NCBI GenBank assembly: GCA_934168205.1
Contig: CAKPMX010000002.1
Span: 124,001 to 188,000 of the forward strand
DNA: 64,000 nucleotides
Origin: an uncultured Bacilli bacterium
Lineage (GTDB): Bacteria; Bacillota_I; Bacilli_A; RF39; UBA660
Direction of reading: 5' to 3'
The notes under the pieces are model-generated. The model searched no databases, had not been told where the DNA came from, and saw only the letters and a list, made by a program, of their open reading frames with translations. Made by a program: the position numbers and the translations under genes. This document shows positions 1 through 7,825 of the stretch, in pieces; position 1 is the first letter of the stretch, and every line of letters begins with the position of its first letter.

Positions 1-42
1 CTTGATGTATAATGTTAGTGTCGATTGGGATTCGAGCATACC

Positions 43-88
43 CTTCCTAAGCGATAGGTCGGCAGTTCAAATCTGCCCGAGGATCCCA
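43..88 (+). pseudogene. 3' half of a tRNA-Arg(CCU)-like gene
   Basis: From the anticodon loop (CTTCCTAA) onward the sequence reads like a tRNA-Arg: a T arm GGCAG-TTCAAAT-CTGCC at 61-77 and then CGAGGAT plus CCCA, an acceptor 3' strand with encoded CCA. The sequence to the left does not supply a matching 5' acceptor strand (ATCCTCG expected), D arm or 5' anticodon strand. This is the pattern left when an element integrates into the 3' half of a tRNA gene and duplicates it. A short hairpin (CTCGAA/TTCGAG, 102-116) follows, as after a tRNA. A badly diverged whole tRNA is the alternative. Confidence 0.45.
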
Positions 89-285
89 GATTGGTAGAAA
101 ACTCGAATTTTTCGAGATAATATAAAAACTACTAAAAATACTATGGATGAATTAAGAAAAAGTTCTTTAAGAGAACAACTTGATGAAGAGCCTAATAGTA
201 AGAAATTATAAAAACGATAAATAACAGTGTGAAAATGGGTTTTCATTAGTATTGTTTGGAACTCATAAATTGCGAGTGAAATAAT

Positions 286-316
286 AAACTAGTTAGGAAA
301 GTTCTAACTAGTTTTT
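286..316 (+). terminator. Rho-independent terminator
   Basis: An 11-bp stem AAACTAGTTAG/CTAACTAGTTT with a 7-nt loop runs into TTTTT. It closes the left-edge region. Between 89 and 285 I see only a 22-codon ORF (143-211) without a convincing ribosome binding site. Confidence 0.7.
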
Positions 317-349
317 GCTTTTTATATAATTGGTTTAAACAGAAGTTTT

Positions 350-670
350 TTAGTACCAAGTTATTTTAGAATTATTGTCTTTTAAATATGCTTCTTGAGG
401 ATTTTCTTTATTGTATTTAACAGTTACTTTATTACCTGGTGCTGTACTTACTCCAGTATTTATTTTAATTAAACTTTTTGTTTTGTATCCGATAGGAATA
501 AAACCTAATTTAATTTTTTTATAAGGTTTCATAATTTGTTGTTCTTTTAATTGATACTTTTTACCAGATACTTCATATTCTACTGTTAAGAGGTTTGAAT
601 TATTGCTAGAACGGACTTTATTTTCGATTATTATACCTTTACATGATTCAGTACAGTTTTCTTTTTTCAT
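350..670 (-). CDS. DUF3592-like small protein
   Basis: This 106-residue protein has the pattern of DUF3592-type domains: a 'G-I-I-x-E-N' strand, a 'V-E-Y-E-V-S-G-K-K-Y' strand and a late 'V-K-Y-N-K-E-N-P-Q-E-A-Y' segment. Most DUF3592 proteins are flanked by membrane helices; this one has none, so it may be a cytosolic or shortened form. The start has a good AGAAAGAAGG upstream. It is a single gene on the opposite strand to its neighbours, next to the tRNA-Arg remnant, so it may be cargo of whatever integrated there. The function is unknown. Confidence 0.5.
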   Translation of the reverse strand: MKKENCTESCKGIIIENKVRSSNNSNLLTVEYEVSGKKYQLKEQQIMKPYKKIKLGFIPIGYKTKSLIKINTGVSTAPGNKVTVKYNKENPQEAYLKDNNSKITWY

Positions 671-865
671 AATAAACCCTTCTTTCTATAATTAATTTAT
701 CATAGAAGATAATAATTTAGCTACATTAGTTGATAAAAAGTATAGTTATTAGTAATAAAATGTAAAGTGAAGGGTGTAGTTTATATAGATTAGACGTTTG
801 ACTTTATGTATTGGTAATGCTATTATGGTTGTAGTCGGATTTTATTTAAGTAAGGTTGGTTATAA

Positions 866-1702
866 ATGACAAAAAATATGTTTGATCCTTTTTTGGAATA
901 TTTAGATTTATGTAGTAGAGAATTAAAAGATACATTTGAGTGTAGAAATAGTGTTTTGGATGCAAAAATAGAAGATGTATACTTAGATACTTTGTTAGAT
1001 TTAGACGATATTTATAGAATTGATGTTTCTTTTGATATTGTTAAAAGGATGTTTATTTTACAAAATTTAATTACTGAAAGATTTTGTAATGGTAGAGGGT
1101 TTCTGCCAATGAAAGAGATGGTTAAATTACTTTCTCGTGAATTAAGAGCAAAGATAATAGAGTCTGATAAAAGGGCTAAGTTGGTTTTAGAAACCGATGG
1201 TAATATTAAAAGTATTACTATGATGCTTGGGGATGAGGCTGTTTTAGGTATTGAGACATTTGATGAGGACAGATTTACAAATGACCTAATGGTTAGTTGT
1301 AACCGCGTTAAAAATGTACGACCAGTTACTTCGGCTAGAGTTATTTCTCCTAATTATATCTTTGGTGATAATGGTGTTTATATTAACGCTGGTGATGAAA
1401 GCTTTTTAGATACATTTAAAAGAACTAATACTGAGGAGTTTGATTCAACATTAGAACTTCATTATTGGTATATTGATTATTCTAGACCTGAAGAAAGGGT
1501 ATTGGTTGATAGAGTTCATGGCTTAAAAGATACTATTACTGATACTGGTGAAGTTAAACTTGGTTCTTTTCATGTACCAATGCTTAATGGCATAATACTT
1601 GGTGCTTTGAAACATAGTGATGAACAGATACTTAATTTTATAAATAGATCTAGTACTAATGATGAAAATATTGATAAAGTATATCACAAAGTTAATGAAT
1701 AG
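866..1702 (+). CDS. Hypothetical protein, 278 aa
   Basis: I do not recognise this soluble, acidic protein. It has no signal peptide or membrane segment. The N-terminal ~125 residues look helical; the rest is strand-rich (for example V-L-G-I-E-T and Y-I-F-G-D-N-G-V-Y-I-N). It is the first gene of a + strand run, 36 bp ahead of a YbaK-type deacylase with its own GGAGG, so the two may be co-transcribed. Codon use matches the host. It is probably a lineage-restricted gene. Confidence 0.6.
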   Translation: MTKNMFDPFLEYLDLCSRELKDTFECRNSVLDAKIEDVYLDTLLDLDDIYRIDVSFDIVKRMFILQNLITERFCNGRGFLPMKEMVKLLSRELRAKIIESDKRAKLVLETDGNIKSITMMLGDEAVLGIETFDEDRFTNDLMVSCNRVKNVRPVTSARVISPNYIFGDNGVYINAGDESFLDTFKRTNTEEFDSTLELHYWYIDYSRPEERVLVDRVHGLKDTITDTGEVKLGSFHVPMLNGIILGALKHSDEQILNFINRSSTNDENIDKVYHKVNE

Positions 1703-1738
1703 AATGTTTGAATTTTAGTTATTTTGGAGGTTTAAGTT

Positions 1739-2203
1739 ATGGCATTAGATAAAGCTAAAAAACATTTAGAAAAGTTTGGATTTGATGATAGAATTATTAT
1801 TTTTGATGAGTCTTCAGCAACGGTAAAGGAAGCAGCTCACGCTCTTGGTTGTACTGAAGGACATGTTGCGAAAACGTTATCTTTTTTAGTTGCTGATAAG
1901 CCGATTTTAATAGTTGCAGCGGGGGATGCTAAAATTGATAATGCTAAATATAGACATTATTTTAAGAAAAAGGCTAAAATGATTCCATATGATGATGTTT
2001 TAAATATCATTGGTCATGAAGTTGGTGGTGTGTGTCCTTTTGGAATAAATGATGGAGTTTCAGTTTATCTGGATGAATCATTGAAAAAATATGATAAAGT
2101 GTATCCAGCAGCTGGTACAAGAAACAGTGCAGTTTCTTTAACTGTTCCAGAACTTGAAGTGTGTAGTTGCTTTTTGGAATGGATAGATGTTTGTAAGGAG
2201 TAG
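1739..2203 (+). CDS. YbaK/ProX-type aminoacyl-tRNA deacylase
   Basis: This 154-residue protein is a complete YbaK/EbsC domain. Members hydrolyse mischarged tRNAs in trans, classically Cys-tRNA(Pro). Visible family features are a lysine in the 'H-V-A-K-T-L' segment (about residue 45), the 'G-H-E-V-G-G-V-C-P-F-G' loop (about residues 91-101) and the 'Y-P-A-A-G-T-R-N-S' turn. Length is normal for the family. TTTGGAGG lies 8 nt before the ATG. The exact substrate cannot be told from sequence. Confidence 0.85.
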   Translation: MALDKAKKHLEKFGFDDRIIIFDESSATVKEAAHALGCTEGHVAKTLSFLVADKPILIVAAGDAKIDNAKYRHYFKKKAKMIPYDDVLNIIGHEVGGVCPFGINDGVSVYLDESLKKYDKVYPAAGTRNSAVSLTVPELEVCSCFLEWIDVCKE

Positions 2204-2276
2204 TTTTTACTACTTTTTTCTTGCTTATTTTTAATTATTAGGATATTATATATTACACCTTGAAGGGAGATATATT

Positions 2277-3917
2277 ATGTTGATTGATGTTGTTGCAACG
2301 ATTATGAAGAGGACAAAAATTAATGATTATTGTGCGTTGTATAGTGTTTCTAAGACTACAACTGGTCATTATGATGATGAAATGAATGTATTTTATGCCG
2401 CTAATGGTGATGTTTATCGTGATATTAAGTCATCTTTTTTTAGTAAAGGTGATTATGCTTTTGATAATCTGGCTGAGACAAGTCGACTTAGTCAAGATTT
2501 TTATGCTCCTAACTATACTTTAAATGATACTATTGCTGAATATAGTGATGAATGCAATGATTATGCTGTTTTGGCTGTAGTTGATAAAGAGAAAAAAGGT
2601 GAAATAGCAACTATATATATTGACACTAAACAAATATTAGGTTTGGCAAGGGAATTTGGATATAATAATATCGACGATCAACTATCTATTATTGCTGCAT
2701 TATGTAGAAAATTTGAATTTTGTAATGATGTTGACAATATACTAGCTGATGTGTGTAATCTTGCTTTGGCTGGCGGAGTTCCTAATGAAAGGTTAGAAAG
2801 AGCTAAAAAGATTGTTAACTATTATTTGTCTAGATTAGGCGTAGTTTTAAAAATACTTAATAGTGAAATTAGATTTAATGAATTAAGTTCTGATACTTCA
2901 GTTTCGAGTTCTGAAGGTGATAGTGATGATATAGATTTTGATGAGTTCGACATTGAAAAAATATTTAATTATGTAAAGGAAAATGTTGTTGGTCAAGATG
3001 ATGCTGTATATCGTTTGATTGTTGAAATAGCTAGAGCGTACGATTCTGGAAGGGAAAAAGATGGTATTTTAATTACAGGAGACTCTGGTGTTGGTAAGAC
3101 TTTGGCTTTAACATCTTTAGCTGAATGTTTAAATAAGCCAATATTAATTGTTGATTCGACACAGCTTACAATGCCTGGCTATGTAGGAAAAAATATAGAA
3201 GAATATTTATATGATTTGTATGTTAAATGTGGTGGCAATATAGATTTGGCAGAAAACGCTATAATTTATTTTGATGAAATTGATAAGAAAGGTTCTTCAC
3301 AAAAATCTGATGTTTCAGGACAGGGAGTTTTAAATGTTTTACTTAAATTTTTAGATGGAACAACATATGATGCTTCTAGTTGCCAAAAGGACCCTAAAAA
3401 TGTTGTTAAAATATCTACTAATAATATGCTTGTTATAGCTGGTGGAGCTTTTAGAGATGTTTATAAAAAAGATAACTCTGGATTAATTGGCTTTGGAAAT
3501 GAAAGACCTGTTACTGATGTAGAGCCAAGCTGTGATGACTTTATTTCTAAAGGTATGATGACAAAAGAGTTTATGGGTAGATTTCCTATTATTATTCATT
3601 TTAAAGATTTGAATAAAGAGGATTTATTAAATGTTTTAACTACTTCTAATAAGTCACCATTAAAAAGAGAGCAAAGGACATTTGATAATGCTGGAGTTAG
3701 ACTTAATGTTACACCTGCATATTTAGAAGCAGTTTCACAAGGAGCACTTAAGTTAAAAACTGGAGCTAGGGGACTTAAAAGAATTGTTTCTGATACTACT
3801 TGGCGTCCTTATGCTGAAATTAAAAATGATGATTCTTATGAAGAAGTTTTATTAGATGCTGATACTGTTAGCGATAATAAAGTTTATAAATTAATAAAAA
3901 AAGATAAAAACAATTAA
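2277..3917 (+). CDS. ClpX-like AAA+ unfoldase with novel N-domain
   Basis: The C-terminal half (about 230-530) aligns with ClpX: Walker A GDSGVGKT (268-275), the substrate-gripping pore loop GYVG (301-304), Walker B IIYFDEID (329-336), an IGFG tripeptide loop (404-407) of the kind ClpX uses to dock on ClpP, the 'F-M-G-R-F-P' box and the small-domain signature 'K-T-G-A-R-G-L-K'. The N-terminal ~225 residues are unrelated to the ClpX zinc-binding domain and match nothing I know; an acidic serine-rich linker (205-225) joins them to the AAA+ module. Start has AAGGGAG. I infer a ClpP-partner unfoldase with a different substrate-selection domain. Confidence 0.8.
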   Translation: MLIDVVATIMKRTKINDYCALYSVSKTTTGHYDDEMNVFYAANGDVYRDIKSSFFSKGDYAFDNLAETSRLSQDFYAPNYTLNDTIAEYSDECNDYAVLAVVDKEKKGEIATIYIDTKQILGLAREFGYNNIDDQLSIIAALCRKFEFCNDVDNILADVCNLALAGGVPNERLERAKKIVNYYLSRLGVVLKILNSEIRFNELSSDTSVSSSEGDSDDIDFDEFDIEKIFNYVKENVVGQDDAVYRLIVEIARAYDSGREKDGILITGDSGVGKTLALTSLAECLNKPILIVDSTQLTMPGYVGKNIEEYLYDLYVKCGGNIDLAENAIIYFDEIDKKGSSQKSDVSGQGVLNVLLKFLDGTTYDASSCQKDPKNVVKISTNNMLVIAGGAFRDVYKKDNSGLIGFGNERPVTDVEPSCDDFISKGMMTKEFMGRFPIIIHFKDLNKEDLLNVLTTSNKSPLKREQRTFDNAGVRLNVTPAYLEAVSQGALKLKTGARGLKRIVSDTTWRPYAEIKNDDSYEEVLLDADTVSDNKVYKLIKKDKNN

Positions 3918-3938
3918 GTTATGTTCTTATCTTTTTTT
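3897..3938. terminator. Bidirectional terminator
   Basis: The arms AAAAAGATAA and TTATCTTTTTT flank the stops of two convergent genes, with T runs in both directions. Confidence 0.6.
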
Positions 3939-4262
3939 TCTTTCTTTAATTAGTCTTTTTTCTTCTGACTTTGTCATTGAATATGGTATTAGTTCTTTAT
4001 ATGGTGTGTATAGACAAAATGCTTTTTCTAATTCGTTTTTTGGAAGATATGCTGTTTGACCGGCTAAAAATTCTTGGGCTTGTTTTTCGTTCATTACTGG
4101 GAATTTAGCACTAAAGCTTTTTATTGAGCCAAAGCGACTTTTATAAAATAATTCATCTTTTTTTAAAGTAATACCTTTCATTTCAATGGACATTATTCCA
4201 TTATAAATTTCTATATTTTTGATTGTCATTTTTTTTAGCGTTCCTTTATAGTATTTGCGCAT
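3927..4262 (-). CDS. Hypothetical basic protein, 111 aa
   Basis: I do not recognise this protein. It is lysine-rich, has no membrane segment, and ends in a highly basic tail (E-E-K-R-L-I-K-E-R-K-K-R). It begins with strand-like repeats (M-R-K-Y-Y-K-G-T-L-K-K). AGGTGAT lies 6 nt before the ATG. It converges on the ClpX-like gene and shares a terminator with it. A role in nucleic-acid binding is possible from charge alone, but unsupported. Confidence 0.55.
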   Translation of the reverse strand: MRKYYKGTLKKMTIKNIEIYNGIMSIEMKGITLKKDELFYKSRFGSIKSFSAKFPVMNEKQAQEFLAGQTAYLPKNELEKAFCLYTPYKELIPYSMTKSEEKRLIKERKKR

Positions 4263-4451
4263 ATTATATCACCTGGCTTCATATTATAACATATTTTTTG
4301 TTTTTTTGGAACTTTTTTGTTCTTTTATTATTTTTATAAGTTATAAGTGAGAAAAAGTAATTTTATTATGCAATTTCTTGCTTTTTTTCCATAATTATGT
4401 TATAATCTGCTTGTTTGTGATCAATGGGGGTTGATTATTAATTGCTTATGT

Positions 4452-4477
4452 AATCTCATTGTCTTTGCAATGAGATT
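4452..4477 (+). other. Perfect 10-bp hairpin in a 5' leader
   Basis: AATCTCATTG and CAATGAGATT pair perfectly around a TCTTTG loop just upstream of the ribosome binding site (4487-4495) of the next gene. It has only a weak T tract, so it may be a leader element or weak attenuator. Confidence 0.5.
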
Positions 4478-4505
4478 ATTAATTTTAAGGAAAGGTTGTG
4501 ATTAT

Positions 4506-5588
4506 GTGACAACACCAGCATTGCCTAGGAGAAGGGTTAATACTATAGCACCTGTAAAACAAGAATATACATATTCACAAATATTAAATCAGGATATTTC
4601 AGAATCTACTCGTTTATCAATAGTAATATCTAAAGATGATTTAGATTTGGATATGAGTAAGTTATTAGAATTTATACAAAAGGGTGTTACGATTAAATGT
4701 TTAGATTATGACAGTCTTATGTTTGTTGATGGACTTTTAGATGAAAAAGTTGATAACAAAGTGTTTTTAGTAGATGACGGGCTTAGAAAATCTAGAGAAT
4801 ATATAGATTTATCAAAACTTAAAAACATTAATGCTACAGTTCCATTAACTTATCTTTTATGGGGAGTTAAATTTAATGGTATTGTTGATACTTATTGTTT
4901 TAAGTTTGTTGATCCTAACACGGGTGATTTTAATTATACTAGTGTTAATGGAAATGAAAATTTATCTTTGGAAAATTTGAAGAGAATAAAAGATGTAATC
5001 TCAATGTTATCAAAACATAATCCTGAGACTGATCTAGATAAGGTTTTATTAGTATCTGATTTTATTCAAAGTAGGACACAATTTGTTTGTGATGTGGATA
5101 GTGAATCTATGAGAGGTGTCTTTGTTATACCGGACTTTCAGGAAGATGAAGATATACATAAAAGAGCTGGCTTGATTGAAACTGTAAATAATGAACAATA
5201 TGGTTTGTGTATGGGTATAGCTAATTTTTCTACTGTGTTATTGAATAATCCTTTATTTGATACTGAAACTGAATCTGTATTTGGTTCTTCTCATGTATGG
5301 AATAGAGTATTAATAGATGGAAAATATTATTATTTCGATAATACTTGGGATATAACAAGAAGTGATGATTATCATGAAGATGGTTTGATAACTTTATCAT
5401 TCCAAAAGAAGTATATGTTATTTGGTACAAAAACAGCTGATTCAATTGGACACCATCAGGCACAAAGTTTGAGTGTATATAATAATGGAGTAATGTCTGA
5501 GGAGAATTATAATAGAGTTATGGACTATGCTTCTAAATTTTCTTATAATCAAACTCCAGTATATAAATCTTATAAAAAAACAAAATAA
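4506..5588 (+). CDS. Transglutaminase-like cysteine peptidase-fold protein
   Basis: The C-terminal part has a transglutaminase-like triad: Cys in 'Y-G-L-C-M-G-I-A' (about residue 235), His in 'S-S-H-V-W-N' (about 263) and Asp in 'Y-Y-F-D-N-T-W-D' (about 278). The preceding 'D-K-V-L-L-V-S-D-F-I' helix is also typical. I start it at GTG 4506 because AAGGAAAGG lies 10 nt upstream; the frame is open to a TTG at 4431, but that stretch is a perfect hairpin with no ribosome binding site. No signal peptide is seen with this start, so the protein is probably cytosolic. Substrate unknown. A second protein of the same general kind lies at 38947-40134. Confidence 0.65.
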   Translation: MTTPALPRRRVNTIAPVKQEYTYSQILNQDISESTRLSIVISKDDLDLDMSKLLEFIQKGVTIKCLDYDSLMFVDGLLDEKVDNKVFLVDDGLRKSREYIDLSKLKNINATVPLTYLLWGVKFNGIVDTYCFKFVDPNTGDFNYTSVNGNENLSLENLKRIKDVISMLSKHNPETDLDKVLLVSDFIQSRTQFVCDVDSESMRGVFVIPDFQEDEDIHKRAGLIETVNNEQYGLCMGIANFSTVLLNNPLFDTETESVFGSSHVWNRVLIDGKYYYFDNTWDITRSDDYHEDGLITLSFQKKYMLFGTKTADSIGHHQAQSLSVYNNGVMSEENYNRVMDYASKFSYNQTPVYKSYKKTK

Positions 5589-5592
5589 TATT

Positions 5593-5630
5593 AAAAAGAT
5601 ATTTATATGTTGCTATAAATATCTTTTTGT
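5593..5630 (+). terminator. Strong Rho-independent terminator
   Basis: A perfect 15-bp stem (AAAAAGATATTTATA) with a 6-nt loop is followed by T residues. It closes the transglutaminase-like gene. Confidence 0.85.
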
Positions 5631-5656
5631 TTTTGTATAAAAAAATTAAAAAAGTA

Positions 5657-5685
5657 TTGAAAAATAAAAAAGCTTTTGTTATAAT
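5657..5685 (+). promoter_or_regulatory. SigA-type promoter for tRNA-Met
   Basis: TTGAAA, a 17-nt spacer and TATAAT end 18 nt before the tRNA-Met gene. Confidence 0.75.
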
Positions 5686-5703
5686 CAATTTGTTACTTGT
5701 AAT

Positions 5704-5780
5704 GGCGATGTAGCTCAGCTGGCTAGAGCGTCCGGTTCATACCCGGAAGGTCGGGGGTTCAATTCCCTCCGTCGCTACCA
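5704..5780 (+). tRNA. tRNA-Met (CAT), elongator type
   Basis: This is a 77-nt cloverleaf with acceptor GGCGATG/CGTCGCT, anticodon loop TTCATAC and encoded CCA. The body closely resembles the Bacillus elongator tRNA-Met. It lacks the three G-C pairs of an initiator anticodon stem. A tRNA-Ile2 (lysidine-modified CAT) is the less likely alternative. Confidence 0.92.
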
Positions 5781-5792
5781 AATGAATGTTAG

Positions 5793-5817
5793 CTCGGGAA
5801 TTTCTCCGAGTTTTTAT
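5793..5817 (+). terminator. Terminator after tRNA-Met
   Basis: A CTCGG/CCGAG stem runs into TTTTT, separating the tRNA-Met transcript from tRNA-Gln. Confidence 0.7.
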
Positions 5818-5873
5818 TTTACTTTTCCTTTATTTTTTTATGATAATGGTGTAAAATTAAATTGTTGATTTAT

Positions 5874-5949
5874 TGCCCTATAGCCAAGTGGTAAGGCAGT
5901 GCGCTCTGACCGCACCAGTTCGTTAGTTCGAATCTAACTAGGGCAGCCA
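5874..5949 (+). tRNA. tRNA-Gln (CTG)
   Basis: This is a 76-nt cloverleaf: acceptor TGCCCTA/TAGGGCA, anticodon stem GTGCG/CGCAC with loop CTCTGAC (anticodon CTG), T arm GTTAG-TTCGAAT-CTAAC, encoded CCA. It sits 30 bp before gltX. Confidence 0.92.
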
Positions 5950-5979
5950 ATATAAATAATAATACAGTGAGGTGTATTT

Positions 5980-7644
5980 ATGAATATAGATGAAAGATGC
6001 GAATTAGCTGAGATTTTATTTCCTAATATTACAAAGACAAGAGAGTATTATGAAGAAATGTATCCAGAAAGAAATTTACCTGAAGGAGCAATGGTAACTA
6101 GATATGGTCCTTCTCCTACAGGAAGTGTTCATTTAGGAAACTTGTATTCGGCTTTTTGTGATATGGTTTATGCTAGACAGTCTAAAGGTGTTTTCTTTTT
6201 AAGAATTGAAGATACTGATCAAAAACGTATGGTTGAAGGTGGAATTGAAAATATTACTGGAGTATTAAATGGCTTTAATATTTTACCAGGTGAAGGATAT
6301 TCTTTTGGTGGAGAGTATGGACCTTATCAACAAAGTGAAAGAACAGAAATTTATCAAACTTACGTAAAAGATTTGATTAAGCAAGGTTTTGCATATCCAT
6401 GTTTTATGACTGAAGAAGAACTTGCTAATATAAGAGAAGAACAAGAAATTAATAAAGTAAGAACAGGTGTATATGGTATTTATGCAGCTGATAGAGATTT
6501 ATCATTAGATGAAATAAAAGAAAAACTTTCTAAGGGAGAAGAGTATGTTATTAGATTAAAGTCTCCAGGAGATGCTTCTAAGACAATAGAAGTAGTTGAC
6601 TGTATTAAAGGAAAAATGAAATTCCCTGAACATGACACAGATATAGTACTTTTAAAGAAAAATGGAATTCCTACTTATCATTTTGCTCACGCTATTGATG
6701 ATCATTTAATGCATACAACGCATGTTATTCGCGGAGATGAATGGGTTTCTAGTTTGCCATTACATATTCAATTATTTGAAGTACTTGGTTTTGATAAAGT
6801 TCAATATGCACATATTGCGCCAATTACAATTAAAGATCAAGAAACAGGTACAATTCGTAAATTGAGTAAAAGAAAAGATCCTTGGGCTGGGGTTAAATTC
6901 TATGAAGAAGGCGGTATTCCGATTGAAGCTTTACATCTTTATTTAGCAACAATTACAAATACTAATTTTGAAGAATGGTATTTAGCTAATCAAGATAAAA
7001 CAATAGAAGACTTTACTTTTAGTTTTGATAAACAAGCTATTGGTGGTACTAGTTTTGATGAAGCTAAGTTTAATAATATTTGTAAAACATATTTTTCTAG
7101 AAAGACTGGAAATGAAGTTTATGATGAAACATTTGTCTGGGCTAAAAAGTATGATGAGGACTATGCTAAATTATTAGAAGAAAATAAAGAAGATATGATT
7201 AAATTCTTAAGTATTGAAAAAGATGGCCCTAGACCTAGAAAAGATATATCTAAATATAGTGATGTTAAAGAAGAATTTTCTTATGCAATAGACTCTATGT
7301 TTGAAAATGAAAACTATTCAAAGTATGATGGAGATAAGACTTATGATGTTTCTCTAGTAAGAGAATATATTAAGAATTTAAATTTAGATGTTACTAATGA
7401 AGAATGGTTTAATATGACTAAGGAGTTTGCTAGTAGTCATGGTTATGCAGCTAGTCCTAAAGATTATAAGAAGAATCCAGATGATTATAAGGGACATGTT
7501 GGTGATATATGTGAGGCTGTTAGAGTTATGCTTACTGGTAGAAGACAGTCACCTGATTTGTTCTCTATAATGAAGATACTTGGACATGATCGTATAAATG
7601 ATAGAATTGATTTATATGAGAAAATAAATGTATTAAATAAATAA
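5980..7644 (+). CDS. gltX: Glutamyl-tRNA synthetase
   Basis: This is a class I aminoacyl-tRNA synthetase of the Glu/Gln type. It attaches glutamate to tRNA and in bacteria without GlnRS usually also charges tRNA-Gln for later amidation. The HIGH-equivalent is HLGN (51-54) after R-Y-G-P-S-P-T-G; the KMSKS-equivalent is KLSKR (294-298). At 554 residues it is longer than the ~480 of B. subtilis GltX and resembles the longer clostridial-type enzymes. It follows tRNA-Gln directly, which fits a role in charging that tRNA, but specificity cannot be read from sequence. AGTGAGGTG precedes the ATG. Confidence 0.92.
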   Translation: MNIDERCELAEILFPNITKTREYYEEMYPERNLPEGAMVTRYGPSPTGSVHLGNLYSAFCDMVYARQSKGVFFLRIEDTDQKRMVEGGIENITGVLNGFNILPGEGYSFGGEYGPYQQSERTEIYQTYVKDLIKQGFAYPCFMTEEELANIREEQEINKVRTGVYGIYAADRDLSLDEIKEKLSKGEEYVIRLKSPGDASKTIEVVDCIKGKMKFPEHDTDIVLLKKNGIPTYHFAHAIDDHLMHTTHVIRGDEWVSSLPLHIQLFEVLGFDKVQYAHIAPITIKDQETGTIRKLSKRKDPWAGVKFYEEGGIPIEALHLYLATITNTNFEEWYLANQDKTIEDFTFSFDKQAIGGTSFDEAKFNNICKTYFSRKTGNEVYDETFVWAKKYDEDYAKLLEENKEDMIKFLSIEKDGPRPRKDISKYSDVKEEFSYAIDSMFENENYSKYDGDKTYDVSLVREYIKNLNLDVTNEEWFNMTKEFASSHGYAASPKDYKKNPDDYKGHVGDICEAVRVMLTGRRQSPDLFSIMKILGHDRINDRIDLYEKINVLNK

Positions 7645-7670
7645 TTTAATATGAAATTGTTGAGATAAAA

Positions 7671-7697
7671 GTGTACATAAAGATGTATGCTTTTTAT
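7671..7697 (+). terminator. Terminator after gltX
   Basis: An imperfect GTGTACAT/ATGTATGC stem with two G-T pairs runs into TTTTT. Confidence 0.5.
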
Positions 7698-7735
7698 TTA
7701 CATGTTATAGTGAATACCAATTTTTCCTTTATATA

Positions 7736-7764
7736 TTGTAAAAATACTGATTTTATGGTATTAT
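7736..7764 (+). promoter_or_regulatory. SigA-type promoter of the TPR gene pair
   Basis: TTGTAA, 17 nt and TATTAT lie about 60 nt before the first TPR gene. Confidence 0.55.
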
Positions 7765-7825
7765 ATAGAACAAATTTTACAGCTGGGTGTTATTGCTTTG
7801 ATTAATAATTTAAAGGTGGGTTGTT

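Noticed and set aside
20..90. tmRNA fragment at the left edge
   Set aside because: G-G-A-T-T-C-G-A resembles a tmRNA 5' end, but the T arm, acceptor and anticodon loop fit a tRNA-Arg better and no tag reading frame is convincing.
143..211. 22-codon ORF after the tRNA remnant
   Set aside because: It has no ribosome binding site and no recognisable sequence; it may be chance.
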